From Thermoleophilia bacterium (GTDB lineage Bacteria > Actinomycetota > Thermoleophilia > Gaiellales > SKUG01): 18,915 nucleotides of DNA. Positions within the stretch are counted from its first letter, which is position 1. Each line of letters begins with the position of its first letter. Positions 6,253 to 13,196 of the stretch are shown here, in pieces. The notes under the pieces are model-generated. The model made no database searches, was not told the DNA's origin, and saw only the letters and a list, made by a program, of their open reading frames with translations. Location of the stretch: assembly GCA_025964455.1 (NCBI GenBank), contig JAOPYU010000018.1:1-18915 (forward strand), given 5' to 3'. Both the position numbers and the translations under genes were made by a program.

Positions 6253-6288
6253 GGCTCGGAAGGCGATCTGCCAAGGGGGTCCCGAGCC
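6253..6288. repeat. Inverted repeat between tRNA-His and the dioxygenase gene
   Basis: Perfect 7-base arms GGCTCGG (6253-6259) and CCGAGCC (6282-6288) are separated by 22 bases. It lies upstream of both divergent transcripts, so it may be an operator for the dioxygenase gene, or an RNA hairpin. Chance is not excluded. Confidence 0.3.
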
Positions 6289-6306
6289 ACCGTTTGCGCG
6301 GATCGA

Positions 6307-6312
6307 TACGCT
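6307..6312 (+). promoter_or_regulatory. -10 element of the dioxygenase gene, leaderless
   Basis: TACGCT ends exactly 6 bases before ATG 6319, and no Shine-Dalgarno is present. This predicts a transcript beginning at the start codon. Confidence 0.45.
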
Positions 6313-6318
6313 GTTCGC

Positions 6319-7245
6319 ATGAAGCTCGACGGCATCCACCACATCACGTGCATCACCGGCGACGCGGCCACCACGGTCGAGTTCTACGCCCGGGTCCTGG
6401 GCCTGCGCCTCGCCAAGCGGACGGTCAACCAGGACGACCCCTCCGTGTGGCACCTGTTCTTCACCGACGAGGCGGGCACGCCGGGCTCGGACCTCACCTT
6501 CTTCGAGTACCCCCAGGCACGCCGCGGCACGGTCGGCGCCGGCATGGTGCATCGCATCCGCTATCGCGTGGCGAGCGATGCGAGCCTCGACTGGTGGGAG
6601 GAGCGGCTGCGGGCCGAGCGTACGCCCACCAGCCGCACCGAGACCGGCAACCTCCGCTTCTCCGACCCGAACGGGCTCATGCTGGAGCTGACCGTCGCGC
6701 CCGACGGCCTGCCCGATGCACCCCTGCGCGCTCGCTCCAGCGTGGTCCCCGAGGAGCACGCCCTGCTCGGGTTCGACGGCGTCGACGCGCTCGTCGCGGA
6801 GGTCGCCCCGAGCGCCCGCGTCGTGACCGAGTTGCTCGGCTTCACCGACCTCGGCGACGACACGTACGAATCGCGCGGCCCACGACGCGGCGGCACGATC
6901 CGCTTCGAGGAGACCGATCGGCGCGGCTTCGGCGGGGCGGGAACGGTCCATCACATCGCCTTCTCCGCGGAGACCGACGAGATCGGCGACTGGGCGACCG
7001 AGGTGGCGCGGTCCGGCGCGCACGGCACCAACGTGGTCGATCGCTTCTGGTTCCGCTCGGTCTACTTCCGCGAGCCGAACGGGATCCTCTACGAGCTCGC
7101 GACCCAGGGGCCGGGCTTCACGGTCGACGAGCCGCTCGAGACGCTCGGTGACCACCTCGTGCTGCCGCCGCGCTTCGAGCCGGCCCGCGCGCAGATCGAG
7201 CCGCTGCTCACCGTGCTCCCCGACACGAGCGCCTGGCGCAGCTGA
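6319..7245 (+). CDS. Ring-cleaving dioxygenase, VOC superfamily (MhqO/LinE-like)
   Basis: Predicted metal-dependent extradiol dioxygenase of 308 residues, acting in the cytoplasm on a hydroquinone or catechol-type ring. Two VOC modules are visible, about 4-130 and 150-270. The N-terminus (K-L-D-G-I-H-H-I-T-C-I-T-G-D-A) and the P-S-V-W-H-L ... G-T-P-G-S-D-L-T-F-F-E-Y-P block match the MhqO/MhqA family, which handles quinone stress in Bacillus. Likely metal ligands are H8, H212 (V-H-H-I-A-F) and E259 (N-G-I-L-Y-E-L-A-T). The frame continues far upstream, but only through tRNA and antisense HNH sequence; ATG 6319 begins the family's conserved N-terminus and is preceded by a -10-like hexamer. It could detoxify quinones or degrade aromatics; no pathway partners are nearby. 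Confidence 0.88.
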   Translation: MKLDGIHHITCITGDAATTVEFYARVLGLRLAKRTVNQDDPSVWHLFFTDEAGTPGSDLTFFEYPQARRGTVGAGMVHRIRYRVASDASLDWWEERLRAERTPTSRTETGNLRFSDPNGLMLELTVAPDGLPDAPLRARSSVVPEEHALLGFDGVDALVAEVAPSARVVTELLGFTDLGDDTYESRGPRRGGTIRFEETDRRGFGGAGTVHHIAFSAETDEIGDWATEVARSGAHGTNVVDRFWFRSVYFREPNGILYELATQGPGFTVDEPLETLGDHLVLPPRFEPARAQIEPLLTVLPDTSAWRS

Positions 7246-7259
7246 TCCGGCCACGGCCG

Positions 7260-7265
7260 TAGGAT
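7260..7265 (+). promoter_or_regulatory. -10 element of the 151-residue unknown gene, leaderless
   Basis: TAGGAT ends 6 bases before ATG 7272. The same hexamer, spacing and following ATGCAGCTCGC occur at the start of the convergent gene at 8353. Confidence 0.4.
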
Positions 7266-7271
7266 CGCGGC

Positions 7272-7727
7272 ATGCAGCTCGCCTCGATCCGTCACGCCGC
7301 CACCACCCCCGCCGCGCCCCAGCCGCCGACGGCGGGTCTCCTCCATACCGTATTCGGACCCTGGCTCCGCGAGCTCGGCGCGATCGAGGGCGGCCGCCCC
7401 ATCGCCCGCGAGGTGCTCGAGTTGCGCTTCGAGAGCAACCGCGACGCGGTGCTCGCCCACGCTGCCCTCAACGACGCGATCGACGGAGTCGAGGTGCTCG
7501 TGCGGCTCCAGGACGGCAGCGCGCCGCACGCCGAAGCAGTGAGCGCCGGTGAGATCGCCGGGTTCGTCGACCGCATCGCCGAGCTCGTGCGCGTCGAGCC
7601 GCGCCGGATCCCGGCGCCAGCCTTCGTGGTCACGTCGGCTCGTCCCGACACCAATGCCCGCCTCGACGCGCTGCTGCGCGACGAGATCGCCGGCCTGCCG
7701 GTCCGTTGGCAGACCGCCGACGCCTGA
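7272..7727 (+). CDS. Protein of unknown function, 151 residues
   Basis: I do not recognise this protein. It is soluble, with no signal peptide, membrane segment or cysteine. The middle (about 48-110) could be an alpha/beta domain: V-L-E-L-R-F-E-S-N, A-L-N-D-A-I-D-G-V-E-V-L-V-R-L-Q-D-G-S, then a helix G-E-I-A-G-F-V-D-R-I-A-E-L-V. The C-terminus has R-L-D-A-L-L-R-D-E-I-A-G-L-P. Third codon positions are strongly G/C, so it is coding. ATG 7272 follows the dioxygenase stop by 26 bases and has its own -10-like site, so it may be co-transcribed or separately started. Its first five residues (M-Q-L-A-S) and upstream hexamer match those of the convergent gene at 7802-8353, but the rest does not clearly align. 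Confidence 0.75.
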   Translation: MQLASIRHAATTPAAPQPPTAGLLHTVFGPWLRELGAIEGGRPIAREVLELRFESNRDAVLAHAALNDAIDGVEVLVRLQDGSAPHAEAVSAGEIAGFVDRIAELVRVEPRRIPAPAFVVTSARPDTNARLDALLRDEIAGLPVRWQTADA

Positions 7728-7728
7728 G

Positions 7729-7812
7729 ATGCGGCTCAACATGGATCTGGTTACGTTGAACGGCGCTCATGCGGTCAACGTCACCGAAATCATCGGTCGC
7801 CTCAGCTCTTGA
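7729..7812 (+). other. Possible 27-residue small ORF between convergent genes
   Basis: ATG 7729 overlaps the region just after the upstream stop and reads 27 codons to TGA 7810-7812, ending 11 bases inside the 3' end of the convergent gene. The product (starting M-R-L-N-M-D-L-V-T-L-N-G) has no recognisable motif. No good ribosome binding site is present. It may be chance, or the DNA may serve as the inverted repeat described at 7749-7785. Confidence 0.15.
7749..7785. repeat. Inverted repeat between convergent genes, possible bidirectional terminator
   Basis: Arms GGTTACGTTGA (7749-7759) and TCAACGTCACC (7775-7785) pair over 11 bases with one mismatch and enclose 15 bases. The position between two converging genes fits a terminator for both strands, although no T-tract follows. 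Confidence 0.45.
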
Positions 7813-8353
7813 CCGGGACGCCGAATTTTCCGCGCAGGTCGACCATGGTCGCGCCGCCGACGACCGCGACCAGCTCCGGCACCAACGACGTGAGCGTCGG
7901 GCGCCAGTAGCCCGGATACGTCCCCAGGCGCGTGATGAACGCCCCCTGTGCCGCCTCGTCGATACCCCCGAGGCTCGTCACGTGGAAGCTGCCATCGGCC
8001 AGCTGCAGCACAGCCTGCGCCTGCTTGTCGCCGTCGGCCATGCCCGGTCGCGTGGTGAGCGCGATCGCGCGCGCTGCGCGCACGGCATCCTCGTAGCTCG
8101 CGGCGCCCGTCGCCACCAGGCGCGCGGCGCCGGCAGGGTGCTTGGCCCAGAAGCCGTCCCAGTCGAGCTCGCGCGAATCCGCGATCGTCTCGGCCGTCCA
8201 CGTCGGGAATGCGCTCGAGGTGCGCTGCAGCGGCGGCTTGGGCTGGTTGCCCGAGATCGGGCGGTAGTCGAAGGTCACGAGCGGCACCCGGCCGAGCTCG
8301 TCGAGGCGATCGGCGACGGCAGGACGGGCTTGGTGGGCGGAAGCGAGCTGCAT
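7802..8353 (-). CDS. Protein of unknown function, 183 residues
   Basis: I do not recognise this protein. It is soluble, with no signal peptide, membrane helix or cysteine. The centre has an aromatic stretch (F-P-T-W-T, D-W-D-G-F-W-A-K-H-P) followed by a helical segment rich in Ala (S-Y-E-D-A-V-R-A-A-R-A-I-A). A segment A-V-L-Q-L-A-D-G-S-F-H-V-T resembles a beta pair, and Y-P-G-Y-W-R-P-T follows near residue 145. ATG 8353 is preceded by TAGGAT with 6 bases between and no Shine-Dalgarno. The gene converges on the 151-residue gene and shares its start context (TAGGATC ... ATGCAGCTCGC). It is transcribed divergently from the TerB-like gene 64 bases away. Confidence 0.75.
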   Translation of the reverse strand: MQLASAHQARPAVADRLDELGRVPLVTFDYRPISGNQPKPPLQRTSSAFPTWTAETIADSRELDWDGFWAKHPAGAARLVATGAASYEDAVRAARAIALTTRPGMADGDKQAQAVLQLADGSFHVTSLGGIDEAAQGAFITRLGTYPGYWRPTLTSLVPELVAVVGGATMVDLRGKFGVPVKS

Positions 8354-8359
8354 GGGTGG

Positions 8360-8365
8360 ATCCTA
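8360..8365 (-). promoter_or_regulatory. -10 element of the 183-residue unknown gene, leaderless
   Basis: TAGGAT on the minus strand ends 6 bases before ATG 8353. TTGAAA lies upstream but only 14 bases away, so a normal -35 is uncertain. Confidence 0.4.
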
Positions 8366-8417
8366 TGCTTCCGGTGTCGTTTCAAGGGTGCCCTCCTCCC
8401 AGCCGATACCTCTCCCC

Positions 8418-8894
8418 ATGACGAGCTTCACCGACGTCGACCCTTCCGTGGCCTTCGAGATCGCCGCCCTGCGCATCCACCTCGTGGTGGGCATGGCGGC
8501 GGCCGACGACGAGCTGCACGAGGATGAGATCGCCGGTCTCACCGCATTCGTCACGAGCATGCCGGTCAGCGACGCGCAGCGCCGCTACCTGGGACAGCTG
8601 CTCGGCGTGCTGCTCAAGGATCCGCCGCAGCTCGACACGCTGTTGCGCTCGCTCGTGGAGCGGATGGACGGCCCCGACCTCGCGCAGCTGCTCATCGACG
8701 ACCTCGTGGTGATCGCCCAGAGCGACGATCGCATCGATCCGCGCGAGGAGGGCCTGATGCGCCTCGTGTGCGGTGCGCTCGAGATCCCGCCCGTGTCGCT
8801 GTACGAGCCGCACGAACGCGCCGCCGGTGACGCCTCGGCCACCGAGCTCGCGCGGCTGGTCCGCAACCTGCTCGGCCTCGAGGACGCTGCCTGA
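8418..8894 (+). CDS. TerB-like (tellurite-resistance TerB fold) protein
   Basis: All-helical cytoplasmic protein of 158 residues. It has the two-part pattern of TerB/DjlA-N-like domains: a hydrophobic helix followed by an acidic A-x-x-D-x-x-x-x-x-x-E turn, at residues 22-45 (V-V-G-M-A-A-A-D-D-E-L-H-E-D-E-I) and again at 96-118 (V-V-I-A-Q-S-D-D-R-I-D-P-R-E-E). These acidic clusters are thought to bind metal in the family. ATG 8418 is preceded by ATACC-rich sequence and no Shine-Dalgarno; the longer open frame upstream (to 8352) would begin inside the divergent promoter region, so I reject it. No other ter genes are present, so tellurite resistance should not be assumed. The membrane metallophosphoesterase gene begins 39 bases downstream, and the pair may be co-expressed. 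Confidence 0.7.
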   Translation: MTSFTDVDPSVAFEIAALRIHLVVGMAAADDELHEDEIAGLTAFVTSMPVSDAQRRYLGQLLGVLLKDPPQLDTLLRSLVERMDGPDLAQLLIDDLVVIAQSDDRIDPREEGLMRLVCGALEIPPVSLYEPHERAAGDASATELARLVRNLLGLEDAA

Positions 8895-8921
8895 CGCCGA
8901 ATAGCCGTTTGGCGGATCGGC

Positions 8922-8927
8922 GATGAT
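8922..8927 (+). promoter_or_regulatory. -10 element of the metallophosphoesterase gene, leaderless
   Basis: GATGAT ends 6 bases before the GTG start at 8934, the spacing seen at several other starts here. No Shine-Dalgarno precedes the GTG. Confidence 0.3.
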
Positions 8928-8933
8928 GCGAGC

Positions 8934-10367
8934 GTGCATCGCCGCCTCCGTCGCATCCTGCTCATCCCGCTGATCGCAGCGGTCATCAGTGCGTGCACGC
9001 TCGGCGGCATGTCGATCGCGCTGCTCGCGGCCAGCAGCGACACCCACCGCACGTCGTTCGGCACGATCGAGTCGAGCGCGCGTCCGGACCTCAACGGGCG
9101 CGTCACCGTCTACGTGCCGCTCGTCGACTGGCGCGTGCGCCTGCTCGCGCACCGCGCTCCGGTCGACATCCGGCTCGAGCTGCGCGGTATCGACCGTGAG
9201 CGTGCCGGCAAGGGGATCAGTTCGTCCGAGGCCGCGGAGCAGTCGATCGGCGAGCTGCGCCGCGACAGCGCCCGGATCGTGGAATCCGCGGTGCGGCGCG
9301 CCGCCATCGTCGCAGCGATCGGCGGGCTGATCGGCGGCGTGCTCGCGGGCGCCCTGCTGACGTCGACCGCGCTGCGTCGCAGGTGGCTCCTTGCAGCTCC
9401 CGCGCTCGCGGCGCTCGTGGTGGCCGGCGTGCTGATCCCGAGCCTGTCGGCGCTTGCTGACATGCGTTCGAGCACGGTCACGGCGGAGAGCGTGGGTCGC
9501 AATGCCGACGAGCTGCCACGCGTGCTTCGCTTCGCGGGGCAGCTGCTGTCGGTCGGTGATGAGTACGAGGACCACTACGGGACCGCGCTGCGCGGCCTCT
9601 CGAACCTCGCGGCATTCGCCCAGACAACCGGCCCGGCGCCGGACCAGAGCGTGCTGCTCGTGTCGGACGTGCACGACAACGCGTTCGTGCTCGACTCGCT
9701 CGACGCGTTCGCTGGCGGCGACACGGTCTTCGCCGCAGGCGACTTCGTGCAGGTCGGTGCGAGCATCGAGGAGCGCACGGCGCCGCCGATCGCGCGCCTC
9801 GGTGGCCGCGTGATCGCAGTCTCGGGCAACCACGACACACCGGAGTTCATGGCGGCGCTCGCGGAATCCGGCGCGACCGTCCTGGACCGCGACGATGTCA
9901 CCACCCGCGACGGCACGCTCCTGGTCGCCGGCTACCCCGACCCGCTCGAGCGCGCCCCCAACTCCGACGGCACCCACGTGCTGCGCGTGTACGGCAACAC
10001 CTACCGCGAGCAGCAGCGGGACTTCCTGGCGTGGTGGGACGACCTCGACACACGCCCTGACGTGGTCATGGTGCACCAGCACGGGTTCGCGCACCGGCTG
10101 CTCGAGCACCTTCGTGAGCAGGGCGACGACGCGCCGCTGCTCGTGCTCACCGGTCACGACCACAAGCCGCACGTGCACGTCGACGGGCGTCAGGTGCTCG
10201 TGGACGGCGGCACGCTCGGCGCGGGTGGCCTCGCAGCCGTCGGCGAGCAGCCAGCGAGTTTCGCACGCATCGCGCTGCGCGACGGGGCGGTCACGTGGGT
10301 GGACGTGATCTCGATCGAGCCGATCGAAGGCGACGTGCGGACCAAGCGCACGCAGGTCACTGGCTGA
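8934..10367 (+). CDS. Membrane-anchored calcineurin-like metallophosphoesterase
   Basis: Phosphoesterase of 477 residues with three predicted membrane helices (about 7-33, 123-145, 151-175). The segment between helices 1 and 2 is an extracytoplasmic region of about 90 residues. The catalytic domain (about 237-460) shows the full motif set: D245-x-H247 (V-S-D-V-H-D-N), G-D270, G-N-H300-D, H381-Q-H and G-H408-D-H410, so it should bind two metals and be active. With three helices, the N-terminus and the catalytic domain lie on opposite sides; which is outside is not certain. The start is GTG 8934. Substrate is unknown; relatives act on UDP-sugars, nucleotides or phospholipid-linked pyrophosphates. 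It ends two bases from the convergent peptidase-like gene. Confidence 0.85.
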   Translation: MHRRLRRILLIPLIAAVISACTLGGMSIALLAASSDTHRTSFGTIESSARPDLNGRVTVYVPLVDWRVRLLAHRAPVDIRLELRGIDRERAGKGISSSEAAEQSIGELRRDSARIVESAVRRAAIVAAIGGLIGGVLAGALLTSTALRRRWLLAAPALAALVVAGVLIPSLSALADMRSSTVTAESVGRNADELPRVLRFAGQLLSVGDEYEDHYGTALRGLSNLAAFAQTTGPAPDQSVLLVSDVHDNAFVLDSLDAFAGGDTVFAAGDFVQVGASIEERTAPPIARLGGRVIAVSGNHDTPEFMAALAESGATVLDRDDVTTRDGTLLVAGYPDPLERAPNSDGTHVLRVYGNTYREQQRDFLAWWDDLDTRPDVVMVHQHGFAHRLLEHLREQGDDAPLLVLTGHDHKPHVHVDGRQVLVDGGTLGAGGLAAVGEQPASFARIALRDGAVTWVDVISIEPIEGDVRTKRTQVTG

Positions 10368-10375
10368 CCTCAGCC
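10362..10375. repeat. Palindrome spanning two convergent stop codons
   Basis: GGCTGA-CC-TCAGCC contains both TGA stops of the converging genes. The 2-base spacing is too tight for a stable hairpin exactly as drawn, but a shorter stem with a wider loop could still form. It may simply reflect the shared stop codons. Confidence 0.25.
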
Positions 10376-11005
10376 GCGCGCGGGGGCACGCACGAGCAGC
10401 CCCAGGCGCGGCATGCTCCCAGCAGCATCCGCCTGTGCGAACGCAGCGATCTGCGCGGCATCGACGCGCACCGGCCCGGCCAGGGCCGGATCGATGACCA
10501 CGTAGCGACCGTCGGCCTCGTCGTAGCCCGCCACCACGGCCGCATGGTTCGCCACGGCGGTCGATGCGCCATCGTCCGCGCGCCGGGGCCAGCTGCGCGC
10601 GGCTCGATCGCCGCCGAGCAGCAACACGGCCCCCGCACGCACGTCCGCCAGCGCCGTTCCGAGCCCGTACGTCACGTGGACGTCGGCCCCCGCGGCCCGC
10701 AGCGCGAACGCCTGCTGGGTCTTGAGGGTCGCGCCGGTGGATTCGGAAGAGCCCGTGGCGAGCCGACGCGCCGCGTCGATCACGGCCTGGGTCCGCTCGC
10801 CGGCGAACCCGGGGACATCGAGCCCCACGAGCCGCAGCGCGTTCACGATCGAGGCAGGCCCGCAGTTGCCGTTGCGCTCGCCCCACGGCAGCCCATCGGG
10901 CAGTCCGGGGCTCCGGTACTGCGGCAGGAAGACCCGCTCGGCGCGCTCGAGCAGCGACGCCGAGGGCGTCGCACCGGGTGCCGTCGTGGGAGCGCCGATC
11001 CGCAT
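10370..11005 (-). CDS. C39-like papain-fold cysteine peptidase
   Basis: Predicted cysteine peptidase or related hydrolase of 211 residues. The catalytic triad is visible: C48 in G-N-C-G-P-A-S-I-V-N-A-L-R, H154 in A-N-H-A-A-V-V-A-G-Y, and D172 in Y-V-V-I-D-P-A-L. This order matches peptidase family C39 and its standalone relatives. There is no signal peptide or membrane helix, so it appears cytoplasmic unless exported by another route. ATG 11005 is chosen because upstream sequence in this frame is antisense to the next gene and lacks domain sequence; a -10-like GACGAT lies 7 bases before it. The gene is divergent from the gene at 11183 (177 bases between) and convergent with the phosphoesterase gene. 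Substrate and function are unknown. Confidence 0.75.
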   Translation of the reverse strand: MRIGAPTTAPGATPSASLLERAERVFLPQYRSPGLPDGLPWGERNGNCGPASIVNALRLVGLDVPGFAGERTQAVIDAARRLATGSSESTGATLKTQQAFALRAAGADVHVTYGLGTALADVRAGAVLLLGGDRAARSWPRRADDGASTAVANHAAVVAGYDEADGRYVVIDPALAGPVRVDAAQIAAFAQADAAGSMPRLGLLVRAPARG

Positions 11006-11182
11006 ACCGGAAATCGTCCCACGTGCGTGCGCCCCGCGCGAGGGCGCCCACGCGAGCGTGGCCCTGTCGTGCCAGCGCGCCGCGAGGGACGATCGCACGG
11101 ATCCCTCCGGATTCTCCGCATCTCGCGCCCCCCGATCGCCCCGGAAACGGCACGATGTGGGTGTTCCGACCGAAAGCACGGT

Positions 11183-11629
11183 ATGGCGACCCTTTCCATC
11201 GCGCACGCGGGAACCGACGACGGCGCCGAAGCGCGCCCACGCCTGATGCTGGTTCCGACCTCGGCGGCAGCGGGCCACGGGCCGTCCGTCGGCGATTCGC
11301 CCGACATCCTCAGCCTGTATCGGGTGGTGGGTCCCACGGAGCTCGCCATGCTCGAAGCCGCAGACTGGTCGGTGGTCCCGGAGCGATCCGAGTGGTCGGT
11401 CATCCTGTATCGCTTCACCTCGCTCGAGGATGCTCAGGACCTGATGCGCTCCAAGCACCGACGCGACCAGCTCGCCATCGTCGAGGTACCGATCGACCGC
11501 GTGTTCGCCGAGACGCTCCGCGTCGACATGCCGGACCGTCTCGCGGGGCGCACCGAGTACTGGGCGTCCTCGCCGCAGCTGGCCGCGCTCAACAGCAAGC
11601 TGCGCGGTCGAATCACGCGCGTGCGCTGA
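11183..11629 (+). CDS. Protein of unknown function, possible ADP-ribosyltransferase-like fold
   Basis: 148 residues, with no signal or membrane segment. Residues 1-40 look like a flexible N-terminus. From about 43 the sequence L-Y-R-V-V-G-P-T-E-L, then Y-R-F-T-S-L-E-D-A-Q-D-L, then A-I-V-E-V-P-I-D-R-V, then G-R-T-E-Y-W-A-S-S-P-Q-L resembles the layout of small ADP-ribosyltransferase-like proteins (Y/H-R start, S-x-E-D-A helix, strand V-x-V-P, late acidic residue). This is pattern recognition only and the catalytic Glu is not certain. The frame is open far upstream because of high GC, but coding-like sequence begins at ATG 11183. I see no ribosome binding site. Its partner, if any, is not evident; it precedes the membrane protein gene by 44 bases. 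Confidence 0.65.
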   Translation: MATLSIAHAGTDDGAEARPRLMLVPTSAAAGHGPSVGDSPDILSLYRVVGPTELAMLEAADWSVVPERSEWSVILYRFTSLEDAQDLMRSKHRRDQLAIVEVPIDRVFAETLRVDMPDRLAGRTEYWASSPQLAALNSKLRGRITRVR

Positions 11630-11673
11630 CCGCGCCAGCAAGCGGCAGACGGCGTCCCAACGGATGGACCGCC

Positions 11674-12342
11674 ATGGTCAGCAGCGCCCCAGCGATGAAC
11701 AGGGTCGCGACGTACGCGACGGCCTCAGGACGTGTCACCATCGAGGCCACGCCCTCGGCGACGCTCCAGGGCGACGTGACGAACTCCCAGCTGATCCTGC
11801 TTGGCTGTGCACCTCCGCTGTTCTTCCTCCTCTTCTTCTCAGTTGGTCCGTTTGGACTGGCGGTGCTCCCCATCGCGACGTTCGGAGTGAAGGCCGCACT
11901 GGCTCGCATCCCCACCGTCCCGGTCGAATCTCGTCATCGATATCGGGCAGCAACTGGAATCGCCGTTCTGTGCGCGAGCGTTCCTCTTGGCCTGACGTGG
12001 GGGTTGGTTGGAGCCAAGGTGATCCCGACGTCGCTGACTGTTGCATGGGACCCCCCGGTAGGATGCATCGGGGCCTTTCTGGTCACCGCGCCGCCGCTCG
12101 TCGGCGCGTACTTGGTCCAGCGCCATGCACAAGGCGATGGAGGTTGGCCGCGTGTCGTCGCCACGCTCTTCCTCACAGCAATGGTGTCGTGCTGGATGGC
12201 GCTCGGCGGGGCCGTAGCTCTCGGTTCCGCACAGTGGGCCTCGTCCCTGACTGGCGCGCACGACGTATGTCCGGTCACGGTTGCTCAGCACGCGGGGCAA
12301 GGTGGAGCCGCGTTCTGCGAGGAGCTCGAGGAGACGTGGTGA
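11674..12342 (+). CDS. Multi-pass membrane protein of unknown function
   Basis: 222 residues with about four or five membrane helices: a long hydrophobic stretch at 40-72 (A-P-P-L-F-F-L-L-F-F), then 92-115, 128-149 and 160-187. Cysteines C199 and C215 in the C-terminal tail could form a disulfide if that tail is outside. I do not recognise the family. Codon use is less strict here than in neighbouring genes (more A/T third positions such as TTT, GTT, GGA, CAT), suggesting more recent acquisition. The start is uncertain: ATG 11674 or ATG 11695; neither has a clear ribosome binding site. It ends 3 bases before the next start (12346), so the two are very likely co-translated and may act together. 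Confidence 0.7.
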   Translation: MVSSAPAMNRVATYATASGRVTIEATPSATLQGDVTNSQLILLGCAPPLFFLLFFSVGPFGLAVLPIATFGVKAALARIPTVPVESRHRYRAATGIAVLCASVPLGLTWGLVGAKVIPTSLTVAWDPPVGCIGAFLVTAPPLVGAYLVQRHAQGDGGWPRVVATLFLTAMVSCWMALGGAVALGSAQWASSLTGAHDVCPVTVAQHAGQGGAAFCEELEETW

Positions 12343-12345
12343 TCG

Positions 12346-13179
12346 ATGGATGACGCCCCTGACATCCTCGTCGTGCTGGGCAACTCCATCGCCGGCTCGG
12401 TGAACGCGCGTCCGGAGCCGATGCCCCAGCGTGATCCCGTCATGGCCGGCGGCGTCCGCCTGACCAGGGCGGCCTCGGTCCAGCACGACACCTGCGACGG
12501 CGGGCGTGTCGCCTTCGGAGCTGGCCATATGAGCGGCGACGTCGGTTTCGACTGGTGCAGTCATTGCTACGTCGCTGAGCGCGAGCACCCGGTCCGTCAA
12601 CCGACCGTCGACGAAACAGCGCAGTTCGCACTGGCGGGAATCGGCCGCTCCGGTGTTCCGTTGCATCTGGAGCTGAAGGGACCGGATGACCTCGAGTTGC
12701 TGCGCGCGCTCGTCGCGGAGTTCGACGGACTGCTCCGCGTCGCCCTATTGCGCATGTCCGAAGCGCTGATCTCGGCGTCGGACCTCGGTGCGCTCGATGT
12801 GGTCATCGTCATGCCGGCGCACTACTGCGGCAGGTCCGAGAGTGGCGACCTGCCGACGCTCGCGCGATACCTGCATCGCGTCAACGAGGTCCCGCCGATC
12901 GACCCGGACCTCATGCACCGAGTTCGTGCGGCTGCGGATGAACGTGGCGTGGTCCACGACGCCGAACTCGCGGACGAGTACTTCCAAGCGTTGGTGCGGC
13001 AGAATGAGGAAGCTCGACGTCTCCGCGGCTGGCCCGAACCCGTCATCGAAGCCGGGTCGGTGTTCCCTTCCGCCGCCAGCGGTGACGTCCTGCCCGAGTA
13101 CGCCGATGGCGACCCGCCGGAGCCGACGATCCCTGGTCCCAGCCCGCCAAGCCCGTCCGACGGTTTGTCACGCGCCTGA
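12346..13179 (+). CDS. Protein of unknown function with a C-S-H-C cluster
   Basis: 277 residues, mostly soluble; not recognised. Residues 47-74 hold H47, C50, C71, H73 and C74 (F-D-W-C-S-H-C-Y), which could form a metal site. The middle (88-190) appears alpha/beta with L-H-L-E-L-K-G-P-D-D-L-E-L-L and V-V-I-V-M-P-A-H-Y-C. A helical region (205-245) includes D-E-Y-F-Q-A-L-V-R-Q-N-E-E-A-R-R-L. The last 30 residues are Pro-rich and probably disordered. ATG 12346 follows the membrane protein stop with 3 bases between; internal ATGs at codons 26, 33 and 62 are alternatives, and the first 60 residues are the least certain part. Pairing with the upstream membrane protein suggests a two-gene unit. Confidence 0.65.
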   Translation: MDDAPDILVVLGNSIAGSVNARPEPMPQRDPVMAGGVRLTRAASVQHDTCDGGRVAFGAGHMSGDVGFDWCSHCYVAEREHPVRQPTVDETAQFALAGIGRSGVPLHLELKGPDDLELLRALVAEFDGLLRVALLRMSEALISASDLGALDVVIVMPAHYCGRSESGDLPTLARYLHRVNEVPPIDPDLMHRVRAAADERGVVHDAELADEYFQALVRQNEEARRLRGWPEPVIEAGSVFPSAASGDVLPEYADGDPPEPTIPGPSPPSPSDGLSRA

Positions 13180-13196
13180 TCGGTCAGAACGGGCGC

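Noticed and set aside
8418..8894. Tellurite-resistance function for the TerB-like gene
   Set aside because: No terC, terD or terE genes are present; the fold alone does not support the phenotype.
8382..11240. 952-codon open frame on the minus strand
   Set aside because: It is antisense to the TerB-like, metallophosphoesterase and other genes; its composition is Arg/Ala-rich as expected for a high-GC shadow frame.
11839..12666. 275-codon open frame on the minus strand
   Set aside because: It overlaps the membrane protein and Cys-cluster genes, whose plus-strand third positions are more coding-like and whose product has proper membrane helices.
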